Below are positions 38,012 to 49,589 of a stretch of 64,000 nt of DNA, one piece after another. Location of the stretch: positions 124,001 through 188,000 of the forward strand of contig JAOVVO010000067.1 in assembly GCA_028564675.1 (NCBI GenBank), given 5' to 3'. Below the pieces are notes generated by a model, which was given only the letters and a program-made list of their open reading frames with translations, was not told where the DNA came from and made no database searches. This DNA is from Onchocerca lupi (Eukaryota; Nematoda; Chromadorea; Rhabditida; Onchocercidae). The number at the start of each line of letters is the position of its first letter. Within the stretch, counting starts at the first letter, position 1. The translations under genes and the position numbers were made by a program.

Positions 38012-38168
38012 TTTTAATTTCAGGAATGCGATAAAAAAAAAAGCTCAAATGAATGATCGCAATCTCTAAACGACGACGACGATACGACAAAAGTATTCTG
38101 TTGGCTGTGTATATGAAAAAGAAAAAACAGTAATGTCTTGTGAACTGTAGCAGGCGAGAAGCATATCA
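38012..38168 (+). promoter_or_regulatory. Acceptor and 5' UTR before Frizzled
   Basis: TTTTAATTTCAG ends at 38023, a strong acceptor 145 bases upstream of the Frizzled ATG, with no in-frame coding before it. It is a candidate trans-splice site or the acceptor of a 5' UTR intron. The leader has an A-run at 38032-38041 and a short CGACGACGACGA stretch. Confidence 0.45.
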
Positions 38169-41100
38169 ATGATGCAACGAATTATGCTTATGCTAATTCC
38201 AGCTTACCTTTCATTTTATACTACCAACGCTAATGTGGCAATTGTAAGCGAAGGATATCAGGTTGTTGTTCCTTCTTCATTACTTCTTTCATTTATTCGC
38301 TTTTCTTCATTTTACACTCATCTCTCATTTGCTATCCTTTTCAACATTTTCTATTTGCTTTAATTCATTGAAAGCATGATTTATTATAAAATGCGATCAT
38401 AGAACTATCATAATGGAAGATCTGGAATATCTGTACCTGAGTTTCGATCACACTTCAAAAATATCAGAATGCCACACTGCTGCGTTGTTGTTTTTATCAT
38501 TAAATTGACTCTTTTAGGAGTTAAATATAATTGAATATTCTGTTGTTCTGATTTTAACAAAAGGCATTCTTTCTCTTGTGACAATTTTTAAGATTTCGAG
38601 AGATCTATATTAATAGCATTTTGGTCAAAAAAAGAAAAAATCATACTGAACTTAGAATTATTCAGAAATAAATTGCTCCAATAGTATTGCACGAAAAACT
38701 CTAATTTCGCACACTAATTTTGGTGTTGTTTATCAACGTTACATATCAGCGTGATGCTGTCGATTTTACTGAAATATATCCACATGCTAAGATAATGCCA
38801 TTTGATAAATTTACTTTTTTGCATAACAGTGTTGTTAAATTATCTATTTTAACTAAATTTATTAAAGGAAAGAAAATTTTAAGTAAAATTTTTCATCATA
38901 ATTCCCGTGTGACCGATTAATTCTGGTAAATGTGTAATCATTTAAAAAAAGGAAAGATGAGAGAGTTGGTACGGTTGCATTTAAATATTGCACTATTTCT
39001 TTAAAACGTTCATTGGTTCTTAAATAAAAATAATTCTTGCAGACGAAGAATTATAGCATATATACCTCTTGTTTTGTTTTTTTTTTTTTTTTTTTTATAA
39101 AGTTTGAAATAGCTCGTTAAAATTAATGACTTTATTGCTTCTCAATCGACAACCACCCCATTTTGACAGTAATATATTCTGGAGAGCAAACAACGACGTG
39201 GAGAAATGAAACGGCCGTTCATTATTTTTAATCTAATAAATTTCGTCACCAACTGCCAGTGCGAGAGAATTTATTGATATTGGCAACTTTCACGAGATAG
39301 GGGAATTTATTCGCAATTTTACACACTTATTAATTTGTCGCTGATTATATTGATTTAATTAGTTCCAGCTTATATATGAATAGATTCCCCATTGCTCAGC
39401 TGTCTAATAGCTATGTTTTGAAAAAGAGCAAATTCTTGTTAGAGCAAATGCTAAAACTACTTTTTGATTGATTTCTCGGCATTTTAACCATATAGAGAAT
39501 TATCTAATATAACAGTATGATTAAATGGATCACTAATAAGTCTTAACTTACGTTTAATTGGACGAAATATTGAAGCACTGAACTTTTGTTCAAAATCTTA
39601 AATATCCGAAAGTTCTTAAATATGCGCTTTATCTATATAAAAACACGGGCCTATCCAAATGCACTGTTGTGTCAAAATTTCAAATCAATCAGTGAAGCAT
39701 TTGAAACGTTGTTTGGCAAATTTAAAAACAACGAACATTTACATTTTTATTTATATATAGATTCATTAATACATATTAGTTTACGTTAGTATTTTCTTTA
39801 TTTTATCATTGAACTTTAAAAAAAAAAAAGATGAAAGCTTGTAAAGTTTCCAAAATTTATAAACTTTTTCATTCAGTTTAAGCATTTTCAGAATGCAGCT
39901 GCAAACGACAAATGCGTCCCGATTACGATGCAAATGTGTCGGGATATACCATATAATATGACATTATTCCCGAATATTTTGGGACATACCAAAGAAGAAG
40001 ACGCCTCACTCGAGATTCATCAATTTTTGCCTTTGGTTAAGGTGAACTTTTTTTTCTTTTTTTTGAGGAAGCATTCAAAAACTGCATAAAGTTATTATAA
40101 AAATTGAATCCATTCATTTACATTTGTAGCTCTGACTCATTTTTTTACGTTAAATGAATTAATGTTTAAAAAAATTTTTTTCTTGATTTTTACATCTAGT
40201 TTAACAAATATAGTTCAAAAAAACTAGTAGAAACTTTACAGAAATCGACATTATTTTCTTTTATTACCGCAGATTAAAGGAAGTTTTTTAAGTTAAGCCT
40301 TAAAAGGTTTCCAGTTTAAAAAATGTTTCAGGTGAAATGCAGTGAAGATCTGAAGTTTTTCCTTTGTACCATATATGCACCTGTATGTACTGTACTTGAA
40401 CGACCGATACCGCCATGTCGGCATCTTTGTTTATCTGCTAAAAATGGTTGTGAAAATTTAATGAACAAATTTGGCTTCAAATGGCCACCGTTGCTGGCAT
40501 GTGAGCGTTTTCCCATAGATGGTATGTGCGTCGGAGAAAATAAGTCGGATACGAGCACTGAGGCACCGCATTCAGTATCGCGAAGTTTGGTTACACAAAT
40601 TGAATGCCCCCATACCATGCAGGTAACAATGATTTGTGCAGTGAAATGAATAAATTTGATTCATTTGCTTGATTTTTGCTACAAAGATAAAATAATGATT
40701 GTAACCGTAGTTCATTAAAGTAAGAAAAATATCATCCTATTGGATTGTCTCAGATTAATTTAATTCTTTAGTATAAAAATATTAATTTTTAAGTCTTTTA
40801 GTCGTAAAAAGAATGAATTTCTATGGAATAAGCACTCATAAGAGTATTGTGATGTTGTGTTGAATTTTTAGATGAAATTAATATTTTTGCAGGTGATTAG
40901 CAAATCAAGATATTCTCTAAGAATTTCGAACACTACATTAGAGCAATGCTCATTACCGTGTTCTGCTGATAATTTAGTACCAATGTTTTTCGATACTCGA
41001 ATAAGACGATATTTGCGATTTTGGACAGGTTGATCAATTTATATTATGTATTTTCAGTTGCATTTGTATCATGAATCTTGTGAAGAATAGGTTACTGATT

Positions 41101-42929
41101 AATCATGAAACATTGTTTATTTATTACTTCAAGTTTGAAGTTCTGATTTTTGTTTTGAGAAATAAAAAGATATATGATGTAAAATCTATTGGTTCTAGGA
41201 ATTAGTGAAAATTGTTTTTTTTTTTTTCAAAATCGGTGGATTATATCCTACAGTTTCAAAGATTCCTGAAAATTATCTCTGCTTTCAGGTGCCTGGGCAG
41301 TAGCATGCTGTGCCAGCTCCTTGTTTACAGTATTAACATTCTCGATTGATATGGCTCGTTTCCCATATCCAGTTAGACCCATTCATTATTTAGCAGTATG
41401 CTATCTCTTTATATCACTCGTTTACATGGTTGGTTTGGTTGCTGAGGACAAAATATCCTGCTCGGCTATTTCAGCCAGTAACAGTCCACTTGTTTCCCAA
41501 GGCATCGACAATTTCTCATGTACTATTGTTGCAGTTACACATTATTATTTCAGGTCAGTTTCATTAATAATCTTAATTTCAGAAAATTCAACTTCATTAG
41601 GAAATACATTGACTAGTTTGTTATTAAAAACTGGAAACCAAATTTATATTTTTTTCCAAAAATTCACATTCATAAGTCTTGTAAGTGAGTAATAGTACCA
41701 TATTTTAAAGTTATCATGTAACTATACTGTTTATGACTTAAAGACTGTTTTGAATGAAATAACTTTGGCAATTTTCTTATGAGTCATTTGCACATAAACG
41801 CAAAAGATCCTACTTATACCACTTAAAATTCAGAAAAATTCAAGTATTTTCAGCGTAGCAAGTGGTGTATGGTGGGTGATATTATGTTTAGCATGGTTTC
41901 TGGCAGCAAATTTAAAATGGGCTCAGGAATCAATCGAAAGCTTATCCTCATATTTTCATGTTTTTGCCTGGGGCATCCCGGCTTTCCTAGCAATTATTAT
42001 TCTTGTTACAAATAATATCGATGGTGATCTATTCACAGGAATTTGTTCAGTAGGAAATTTGAAACCTTCTGCGCTTTTCAATTTTGTCTTTGTACCAATG
42101 TTTGTATGCATCGGTGAGCAATTTTCACTTTTTTTTTGCATTTTGAAAGATTTTGAAGCCAATCGCGGTTTTAGACTTTTGCTAATATTTATATTCATGA
42201 TATTGACTGAATGTTGAAAAGTCAACTTGACATCCCAAATTTTCTCCTGTTGATTATTTTACAAAAACGGGGGATTCAAAAACAGCCTCCAGTCAGTTCT
42301 CACGAATATAAACTAAAATCTTATTTAATCATTGAATGGTTTGGAATGTGAAATGAAATTTAAATTTAAAATCAAATTATTTCTCTTTGCAATTGGTTCA
42401 TACTGCTGTTGACTGTAAATAATGATTAATTTCAAAAATTAATTGATTTCTAATTATAGCACTTGGTTTATTGTTATTGGGATGCGGAATTATTTCAATG
42501 CTTCGAATACGCCGTTACATCAAATTCAAGCATAGCGATATCGATCAGAATATTCGGAAACTGGAGAAACTAATGCTTCGGATATCAGCATTTGCTTTCA
42601 TGTATACTCTTCCAACAATGGTTAGTGCTGCATGCATCGTCTACGAAGCATTTATGATGGAAAGTTGGTTGACCAATTGGTTGGCTATTCGATGTACACG
42701 TCCTGACCGCGCTGCTTTTGGTTTTGCGCAACCACGTCAAACGTGTGTGCCGCAAACGGACGTTAGACCACCGGATTTATTGATTTATTTTTTCAAATAT
42801 TTAATGCAACTTATAGTCGGTATAACATGTGCTGTATGGGTATGTAGCAGTAAAACATTGAGTAGTTACTCACAAGCATATGCTAGGATTGTGCACGGCC
42901 GATCTCAAGTACCAACTATTGTTCATTAG
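38169..42929 (+). CDS. Frizzled-family Wnt receptor
   Basis: Seven exons: 38169-38243, 39892-40041, 40332-40622, 40893-41028, 41289-41553, 41854-42113, 42460-42929; 548 residues. A signal peptide (MMQRIMLMLIPAYLSFY) is followed by the cysteine-rich Wnt-binding domain with all ten cysteines (33, 41, 78, 87, 94, 104, 108, 115, 132, 141). Seven hydrophobic segments start at about residue 220, with the family stretch YYFSVASGVWW in the middle. The cytosolic tail is short (about 25 residues). The motif normally written KTxxxW, used for Dishevelled binding, reads KTLSSY at 524-529, so Trp is replaced by Tyr. Which C. elegans paralogue (mom-5, lin-17, mig-1, cfz-2) it matches is not decided here. 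Exon 1 ends at GTAAGC; an in-frame acceptor 15 bases upstream of the exon 2 start would add FKHFQ. Confidence 0.95.
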
Positions 42930-45685
42930 AAATTCGTTGTTCAGGTAGTTCTATTCTGATGCACTTACCTCCGTTTTCATCATACGAATTACTTCCATCC
43001 TGGAATTTGATAATAATTAACCAGTAATTTACTGTTCCAGAAAAATCATTCAAAATGTAATTTGTACGAAAGAATTTAGTGTTTTGTTTTAGTGCTTGTT
43101 ATTTCTGTATTTTTGCGTTATGTCTCTGGAATTCTTCGAAGTTAAAATTTAAAAAAATCAAATTTAAATCTGAAATTTTATTCATAAGGATGAACAACGA
43201 AGAACAATACTTTGGTCTTGTTTAAGATGAAGAGAAAGAAAGGGGAATTGAAGGGTAGAAGAATAATTATTCAATTGCAGGAAATCAGCTGCCTCCGAAA
43301 TGTCAGTTCGCAGTTTCTCTCCATTTATTTTAAAATTGTTTCAAAAATATTGAAGAACGTTGAAAAAATTAGAGAAGTAACAAAACTTGAAAAATTCGTG
43401 CCTAAAATTTTAGAAAAAAATTTTAATTTCTTTCACTAATCATCTATCATTTTTAAATAGCAATATTGCGTTTAATTGACAGGACCAAAAAAGAGTAGAA
43501 TAGATTTTGTGCTAATTTACTTCTCAAACAATAATAATTCCATTTTCTAACCCATCTTTTAATGAAACTGTAAATTCATTCTTACATAACTATAAGAGGA
43601 AAAAAGGTGAAAAAATTTGCTGAGTGAAACTGTACCACTTTTTATGCAAACAAACACTCATACCCCAAAGACATACTGAGTTTTACAAAACACTTTTTTA
43701 ACGAAGATTCTGAATTTCGTGACTTTTGCTATTTGTTGATGACAGTAACTGCTTGTGATGATATGCTTGAATCTGTTCTCATTTCTCAAATAAGACATGG
43801 CCTGTTTTAAATGTGCATTCCATCACAGTAAATGTCAAAGATATGATAAACAAATGTATTTTAGTAGTACAAGTCTGACTCGGCAAATGTGGCAGTTCAT
43901 ACTAAGCCCTGATTTTAGAAAATTGGAAGTAGCAGATTTTTCTATCAAAATTATCTGATTGTTCCGGTGATACTGAGATTGACAACGATGATGACAATCT
44001 CAGGCATTCGTATTTCATTCTCTGAATTTTATATTATGATTAATGCATATTTTTCGATAGCATTATCATCTTGCTTATTTGAAATTTTTGACACAACTTG
44101 TGCTGCTAAATGAATATTTCTAGCAGGTCATGTTTAATTTCATCGATCGTGGTGTATTAAATTGTGTTTTGTTATACAAGTTTGTGTATATCAGCGAATT
44201 TGTTTTTTCTTCTTTTTTTTCTTTTTTTTTTGCTAGTTTAGTTTTCGGAAGACATGTAGTAACGCTTGTATTAATTTGGCAATCAGTTTGTTTTTCTTCA
44301 AGCAAAGTTATACTTTTATAAATTGATGTTTTATTTCTTTTTTTTTCAAAAATTCAATTGCTGACTAATTTTAATTCAATAAGAATTGATTAAATAGCTA
44401 AAGCAAATCGAAACTGAACGAGATAAGGAAATAAGAAGTAAAGTGTTTTGCTTGATAATAGTCAATAAATTTCAATTATTAATTTCTATCTGTCAATGTT
44501 GAGTGCCAAAAAGATAAATCCCTGACGATTTATGTCTTATTCATATTTTTTAAAATTTATTTCGTGTTTTAGAATTCGAAAATTTGATCAAAAATGTTCA
44601 TATATTGCCTATTATAACAGTGGGTGCTAATTCGAAAGTTTTTTGTGCTATGTTTTGTCATTTAATCGTTTGCTTTCTATGTATAGGATGAGCCATCTAA
44701 AATAATAAAATTTTAACTTTAAAATGATAGCCTCAACTATCGACCAAAACAAAAATGATCACAAAGAAAATAAATGCCAAAAATGGCTTATCCTGAATGT
44801 GAATGCATATGTCAAATGATTATTGATATGATAGCTGCTCTGTACTTCCTTTCATTTTCATTATCATTATTATTACTACTGCAAAAGCCATACTCATTCT
44901 CCATTTATCAAACAGGGTGTTGCATTCCTTATTCGTCTTTTATTTCATCAGTGCACATTTTCTAGCTTCTCCACTCTTTCCATCATTGCATTTCTGTTTT
45001 GTACAGTAATTTTGATTGAATTTATTAAATATGCAAGAGAAAAAGATTTATCAGGGGACAAAAAAAAAGGTGAAATTGTTTTTTTTTGCCGTACATATTT
45101 TTGCAACAGCTCGTCCACTCATTAATTAGATCAACCACTGTCTCATTTCTATTAATTATTCATTCGAAGAATGAAGTTAATCTTGTGAAAGTTTTGTGGG
45201 AACTTCTTTTTTGCATTTCATTTCATTCTACTTACTATGATTATTGAAGTTTGAATGATTTTTTCTGCTCAGATTCTATTTGCAATCTATAGGAAATGAT
45301 ATCATTGTAAGAATTTATCTGCTAAATATTTTTTTGGATGGGATTTCCATAGCTTAATTTTTATATTTCATTTTTCCTTGATACTTTGTGAACGCTAACA
45401 AATCAGGATTTGAATTCATTTAAAGTAATTTAATTTTGTCTTCGGCTAAGAGTATGATTAAATAGTCTATCCGTGGCATGTGTGCCAGATTTTTTTATAC
45501 ATCTATAAATTATTTTCATGTAACACCTGAATGACGTAAATGACGTTAAATGACGTAACTTCTGCCGTGTAAAGGAGAGCAGAACATTTGATAGCCATAC
45601 GGAGTGACGCAAAAACTTTTGATAATGCAATTATGAAAAGGAAAAAAAATTGGTTAGGGAGAGGATGTTACATCACTGACGTAAG
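42930..45685. other. Convergent intergenic region, Frizzled to tetraspanin
   Basis: Both neighbours end here, so it holds two 3' UTRs. AT-rich, with T-runs and an A/T-rich pair of complementary open frames at 44120-44321 that I take as chance. The only distinct signal is the TGACGTAA cluster at 45530-45685. Confidence 0.5.
45530..45685. promoter_or_regulatory. Cluster of TGACGTAA-type bZIP sites
   Basis: TGACGTAAA, TGACGTTAAA and TGACGTAAC lie head to tail at 10-bp intervals (45532-45560). TGACGCAA follows near 45604 and TGACGTAA near 45678. Ten-base spacing puts the sites on the same face of the helix. TGACGTAA and TGACGCAA are typical of ATF/CREB-C/EBP or PAR-type bZIP binding. The cluster sits in the 3' flank of the tetraspanin gene, and no gene start is recognised beside it. 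Confidence 0.35.
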
Positions 45686-48509
45686 TTAGTAGTAGGAATC
45701 GTTAAAATCCTTGAGTATCGACTTGGACAAGCAGCAAGCAAAACAAATCCCGATTACCTGCAACGAGCCAACGATCGCGCTGATCCCTCCAATCATTGTC
45801 GCATTTAGGATGATCCAATGTTCCAGACGTTCCATACAACCTCAAATGACATTTGCATTCAAGAAATCTTCACAATAAAACTATTCTTCTTTACGCTCAA
45901 AATAGCCTTCGAAAATTGGAATTATCACCAAAAATGTCTAGTGATTCAGGGCTATATCCTGAAAAAGGCTCGTGTCAGAAGATATCGGAATTCTCCAATT
46001 AACTCACCGATCAAAACAGTGAATTAGAACGACTAGTTTTATTATATTTCTAATGAGTATTCTTGTTTTTTAGAATATTCCTGTTCTCTCTCATTTTGAT
46101 TATAATTACAATACTTTGATAAAATTTTCAGACTAAGATTTGTGGATTAATTGCAATGCATGAATTTTTCCAGTAAAATCATCGTTTAGATGATACTTCA
46201 GCTTCGGTTTCTAATTACACTGGTTTAAAATTTTAACAATTTTCGAAAAATGAAAAAAAATGGCCTGACGCAGAAGCGGAAGCTTTAATAAAATTTAGAT
46301 ACCTGAAGACTGTAGATTTTGTTCAATTAATCGACATTGGGGTAGAATTTGAATACAACATGAATCTGGTGGAATATTCCAATCTGTATAATTGTGCACT
46401 CCACAGCATGCAAATTGTTTTTGAGTTTGATCCCATGCCATTCGAACACCTGCTGAATGATTGTACCTCTGTAGACCCAATGTTAGTTGTTGTGATAAGG
46501 TGGTCTGAAAGTTTCAAATTACAACAATACGTAAATGTATTTACATTCAAAATGCTTTCCTTCCATTTCCGATACCGATCGGATCATTTGAGAGATGATG
46601 CAGAAACTAGTGTTACTTTATGAATTTCGATTTAAATATGAAAATTGATATTAAAAAAGGACAATACCTGGAATGATTTTCTAGAATTCATGAAATTTCC
46701 GAAAGATGCTCACTTGAAGAGGTTCCTGTAATGCGTAAGCGGCAATAGCAATAGCTGTTTCAAGCGTCAGTACCAGAGTTAGTAGAACAGCGAAGCTTAC
46801 TGTTAAGCAGTAATTTTCCCGGATTGCCCCGCAACATCCCAGAAAACCCAACAGGGAGCACAGTGCACCAGCAGCAATCAATAGTATTGGTGTTGCAAAT
46901 TTCTCATCTCCCAATATATCCAATAAACCGGTATATTTCAATTCTACTACTGCACCAGCAATTATTAAACTGAGACCACCTACCTATAAATTATAGTATA
47001 GAAACTTTGAAATTATAAAATTCATGGTATAATTGTCTGCTAATAATTTATTCTTTCTTAATGCTTACGAGAGAGTTCAGTACTTTACTCTTTTTTTAAT
47101 TTTAATGCGCATTTTTTTTTTCAATTTTAATGCGTTTTTTTTTTTTAAATCCTTCATTTGCGACAGTTAATCTGTCATTTTTGATAGATAATTTATTCTA
47201 GTTATTATTAAAAGCCTTCAATTGAACTTTTCATCTCCCAATGCATCCATTAAATTGAATGCAGTACCGCATTCATCAATAAGATCCAAGCCTCTAATGA
47301 AGCCTTCATAAAGAATTCAAATTATAAAAAAAGGCCAACAATTCAAAAGTTTTGTGCACTAAGGAAAATTTGAGTTCCGTTCATCAAACAAAAAAAGAAA
47401 CTTCAGAAAGATATAAAGATTTGATTTGAAACAATTGAATATATTGAATATGAATTTGAATATATATTCAATGAATAAGAAGTACGAACTATTCCCCACT
47501 CCAAATGCTTTATATTAAAAACAAAACATTCTTATTTTGAATTACGCTAATGCTTTAAATTAAATCTTAGAAAATAAGACGTTTTGGATGTTCAGGATTC
47601 TTGCAAACCCTTTCAAGTATAATACTGCAAATCAATTCTTGAGCATTTCTTTGATGTAAATCATCAAAGAACAATTTTTTTTTTTTTTTTTTTAAATCAA
47701 ACATCTCACTTTTTTATCGGTTTTGATCTGAAAATTTATTAGAAAGCTTTTCAGAAAAGCGAACCTATCTTTTGAAGAAGTAACGTTAGTCTTTCATTTA
47801 TCGTTGACTAACTGCTTGCATGAATTTGTGTGTTTAATTTTAAATTTGAAGTTTCATTTATTCTAATTATGCAGTTGAATTTTCCAAATTCTAAGTTTTA
47901 ATTAGTTTCTACTGCCACACAATTACTTGCACACATCTTCATTATTAGAAATGCATTCTTTTACATGAAATTCCCGTTATTCTTTCCTAAACAAAAAACA
48001 TTCACAAATTAAATTTGATCTTAAGGAAGCTTTAAGAGTATTGAACAGTCAGTAGCTTAATTGTTAGCAGAATTTCTTTTTCAATTTTTAACAACTTCCA
48101 CACATTTGAGCAACTGTTAACCAAGAAAAAAATAGAAACAGACTAAAACTATCCAGAATTAAATGTCCATTTATTCAAATCTCAAGTCAGACTAATGTTT
48201 GCTTCATGATTTACTCTATAGAATAGGTTCAAGAAATTTCGAACTTTTTACTATCTCATTTATTTGCTCACTACAGATATGATTAGTAGCTAAGCTTAAC
48301 ATTCAGCGCTGTATTAACTCAATATTCAGGAAACTCATTTAAAAGCCATATGCACAAATTAAGTTTGCAAAATAAAAAGAAATAGCGTGGTAAAATGGTG
48401 CGAAATAAACAAATAAATTAAAAACTGCAATGTTTAATTAACTTACCCATAAAATAAAATTAGCAAGAAAAAGCAAATATTTGACAAGAATAATGCCTCC
48501 TTCCACCAT
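45686..48509 (-). CDS. Tetraspanin
   Basis: Four exons, - strand: 48509-48447, 46983-46714, 46504-46303, 45840-45686; 229 residues, a normal tetraspanin length. Four membrane segments: about residues 8-30, 49-70, 80-105 and near 190-215. The large extracellular loop (112-187) has the defining CCG (144-146), then C160-C161, C168 and C180: six cysteines, expected to form three disulfides. Possible N-glycosylation at NHS (126) and NYT (149). Cysteines beside the inner membrane faces (GCCG after TM2, FACC after TM4) are typical palmitoylation sites. Tetraspanins organise membrane microdomains and partner proteins; the partner cannot be told. Intron 1 is about 1.5 kb. The exon 4 acceptor, ATTTGAG, is weak, but the join gives the usual GC before TM4. 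Short cytosolic tail. Confidence 0.93.
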
Positions 48510-49589
48510 CCTCGATGATTTTCAAATTTGAAAATTAGAATCGATTTTGTTTTTCTTCCGAATCCCGAAGCAGTATTAATTCGATAAGCTGCTTTATAGA
48601 TGAAAGAACATTAATGGAAGAGTTGGATCTAGCAGCATCAACATCAATGGGCCAGTTCATTTTATGGCCAGAAGCGGAAGGATTGAAGACGAAAAGACAT
48701 TGAATTGTTGTTTGATTCAGTTTAGCTAAACTCACCAGGCTTGATGCTGAGCAAGGCTTGATTGTCGAGGCTAAGCCATAACCGAGCCCTTTTCTATACA
48801 ATTACTTATTCGGCTTAGCCATCTCTGTAGCATCTCTCACAATCCTCACTTTGCATCCATAGGGACTCCTCATCCTTCTTTTTCAACATGTTAAATCTTT
48901 ATAAATTTCTGGGATTCTCTTCGGAGTTTGCTTCTTTGATTTATCATGCCCATTCCCCTCAGCCAACATGTTGTCATGTATCCAACTTCAGAGAAGGATT
49001 TATTAAAAAAGCAAAAAATTTCAATAAAACCAAATTTCATTAAAAAAGTCAAGGAATGAAAATGAGAGTGTAGTTTCATCGAATTACGGAGTGTCACAAT
49101 TATCTGCTAATAATTTTTCCAAAATTTCAATAGGCTTCAATAAAACAAGCTCCACTTCAATATTCGCATGAATTAAAAACTGTTTAGAAAAAAAAAATTA
49201 ACGACTGATATAAGTAGTTCTGTAGCACAATTTTCCAACTATTTATTTTCATTTGAACATGTAGAGCGCAACAACAAATATTTGTACATTAGTCCTTGAT
49301 TAAAAGTCTTGAAAATATATAAGAACTGCTTTAAGAAACTTTTTCTTCAATGTTATCAAAAGAGCTCTGATTTTAAGTTACAAATAATTCATCATAAAGA
49401 AGTGACAATAAGTCATGAAGTGACAATAAACTTTTTATCAATTGATTGATGTAATTGCTGAATTTCTTCGCGTAATCATATGAGAAATTATTTGAAAGCC
49501 CATCAACCATTATTACACAAAAATTCCAAAACACACAAACAATGCAGTATTCAAAATTGGGAACAATTTCAGAAGCAACCACAAATCCT
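48510..49589. other. Spacer between CIR1 and tetraspanin genes
   Basis: About 1.1 kb on the coding (-) strand between the CIR1 stop and the tetraspanin ATG. An 88-codon open frame at 48801-48535 ends 26 bases before the tetraspanin start in another frame. It has no recognised family and may be an upstream ORF or chance. AATAAA on the - strand near 49240 could end CIR1 transcripts. Confidence 0.45.

Larger units (their letters stand above)
24111..38023. other. Long gene-poor region between Regnase and Frizzled
   Basis: About 14 kb between two divergently transcribed genes; it should hold the 5' control regions of both. Short open frames (for example 24825-25082 on -, 28199-28480 on +, 31282-31625 on +) show no recognisable family and no consistent splice partners. 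Listed separately: an LTR relic (33233-33475), palindromes and E-box (33487-33569), a GC-richer block (34180-34930) and a tandem duplication (36626-36716). I see no tRNA; one GGTTCGAATC at about 32819 lacks arms that pair. Confidence 0.5.

Noticed and set aside
40328..40618. 96-codon - strand open frame
   Set aside because: Antisense shadow of the Frizzled cysteine-rich domain exon.
41956..42225. 89-codon - strand open frame
   Set aside because: Antisense of Frizzled exon 6.
48535..48801. 88-codon - strand open frame just upstream of the tetraspanin
   Set aside because: Different frame from the tetraspanin, no recognised family and no splice partner; at most an upstream ORF.
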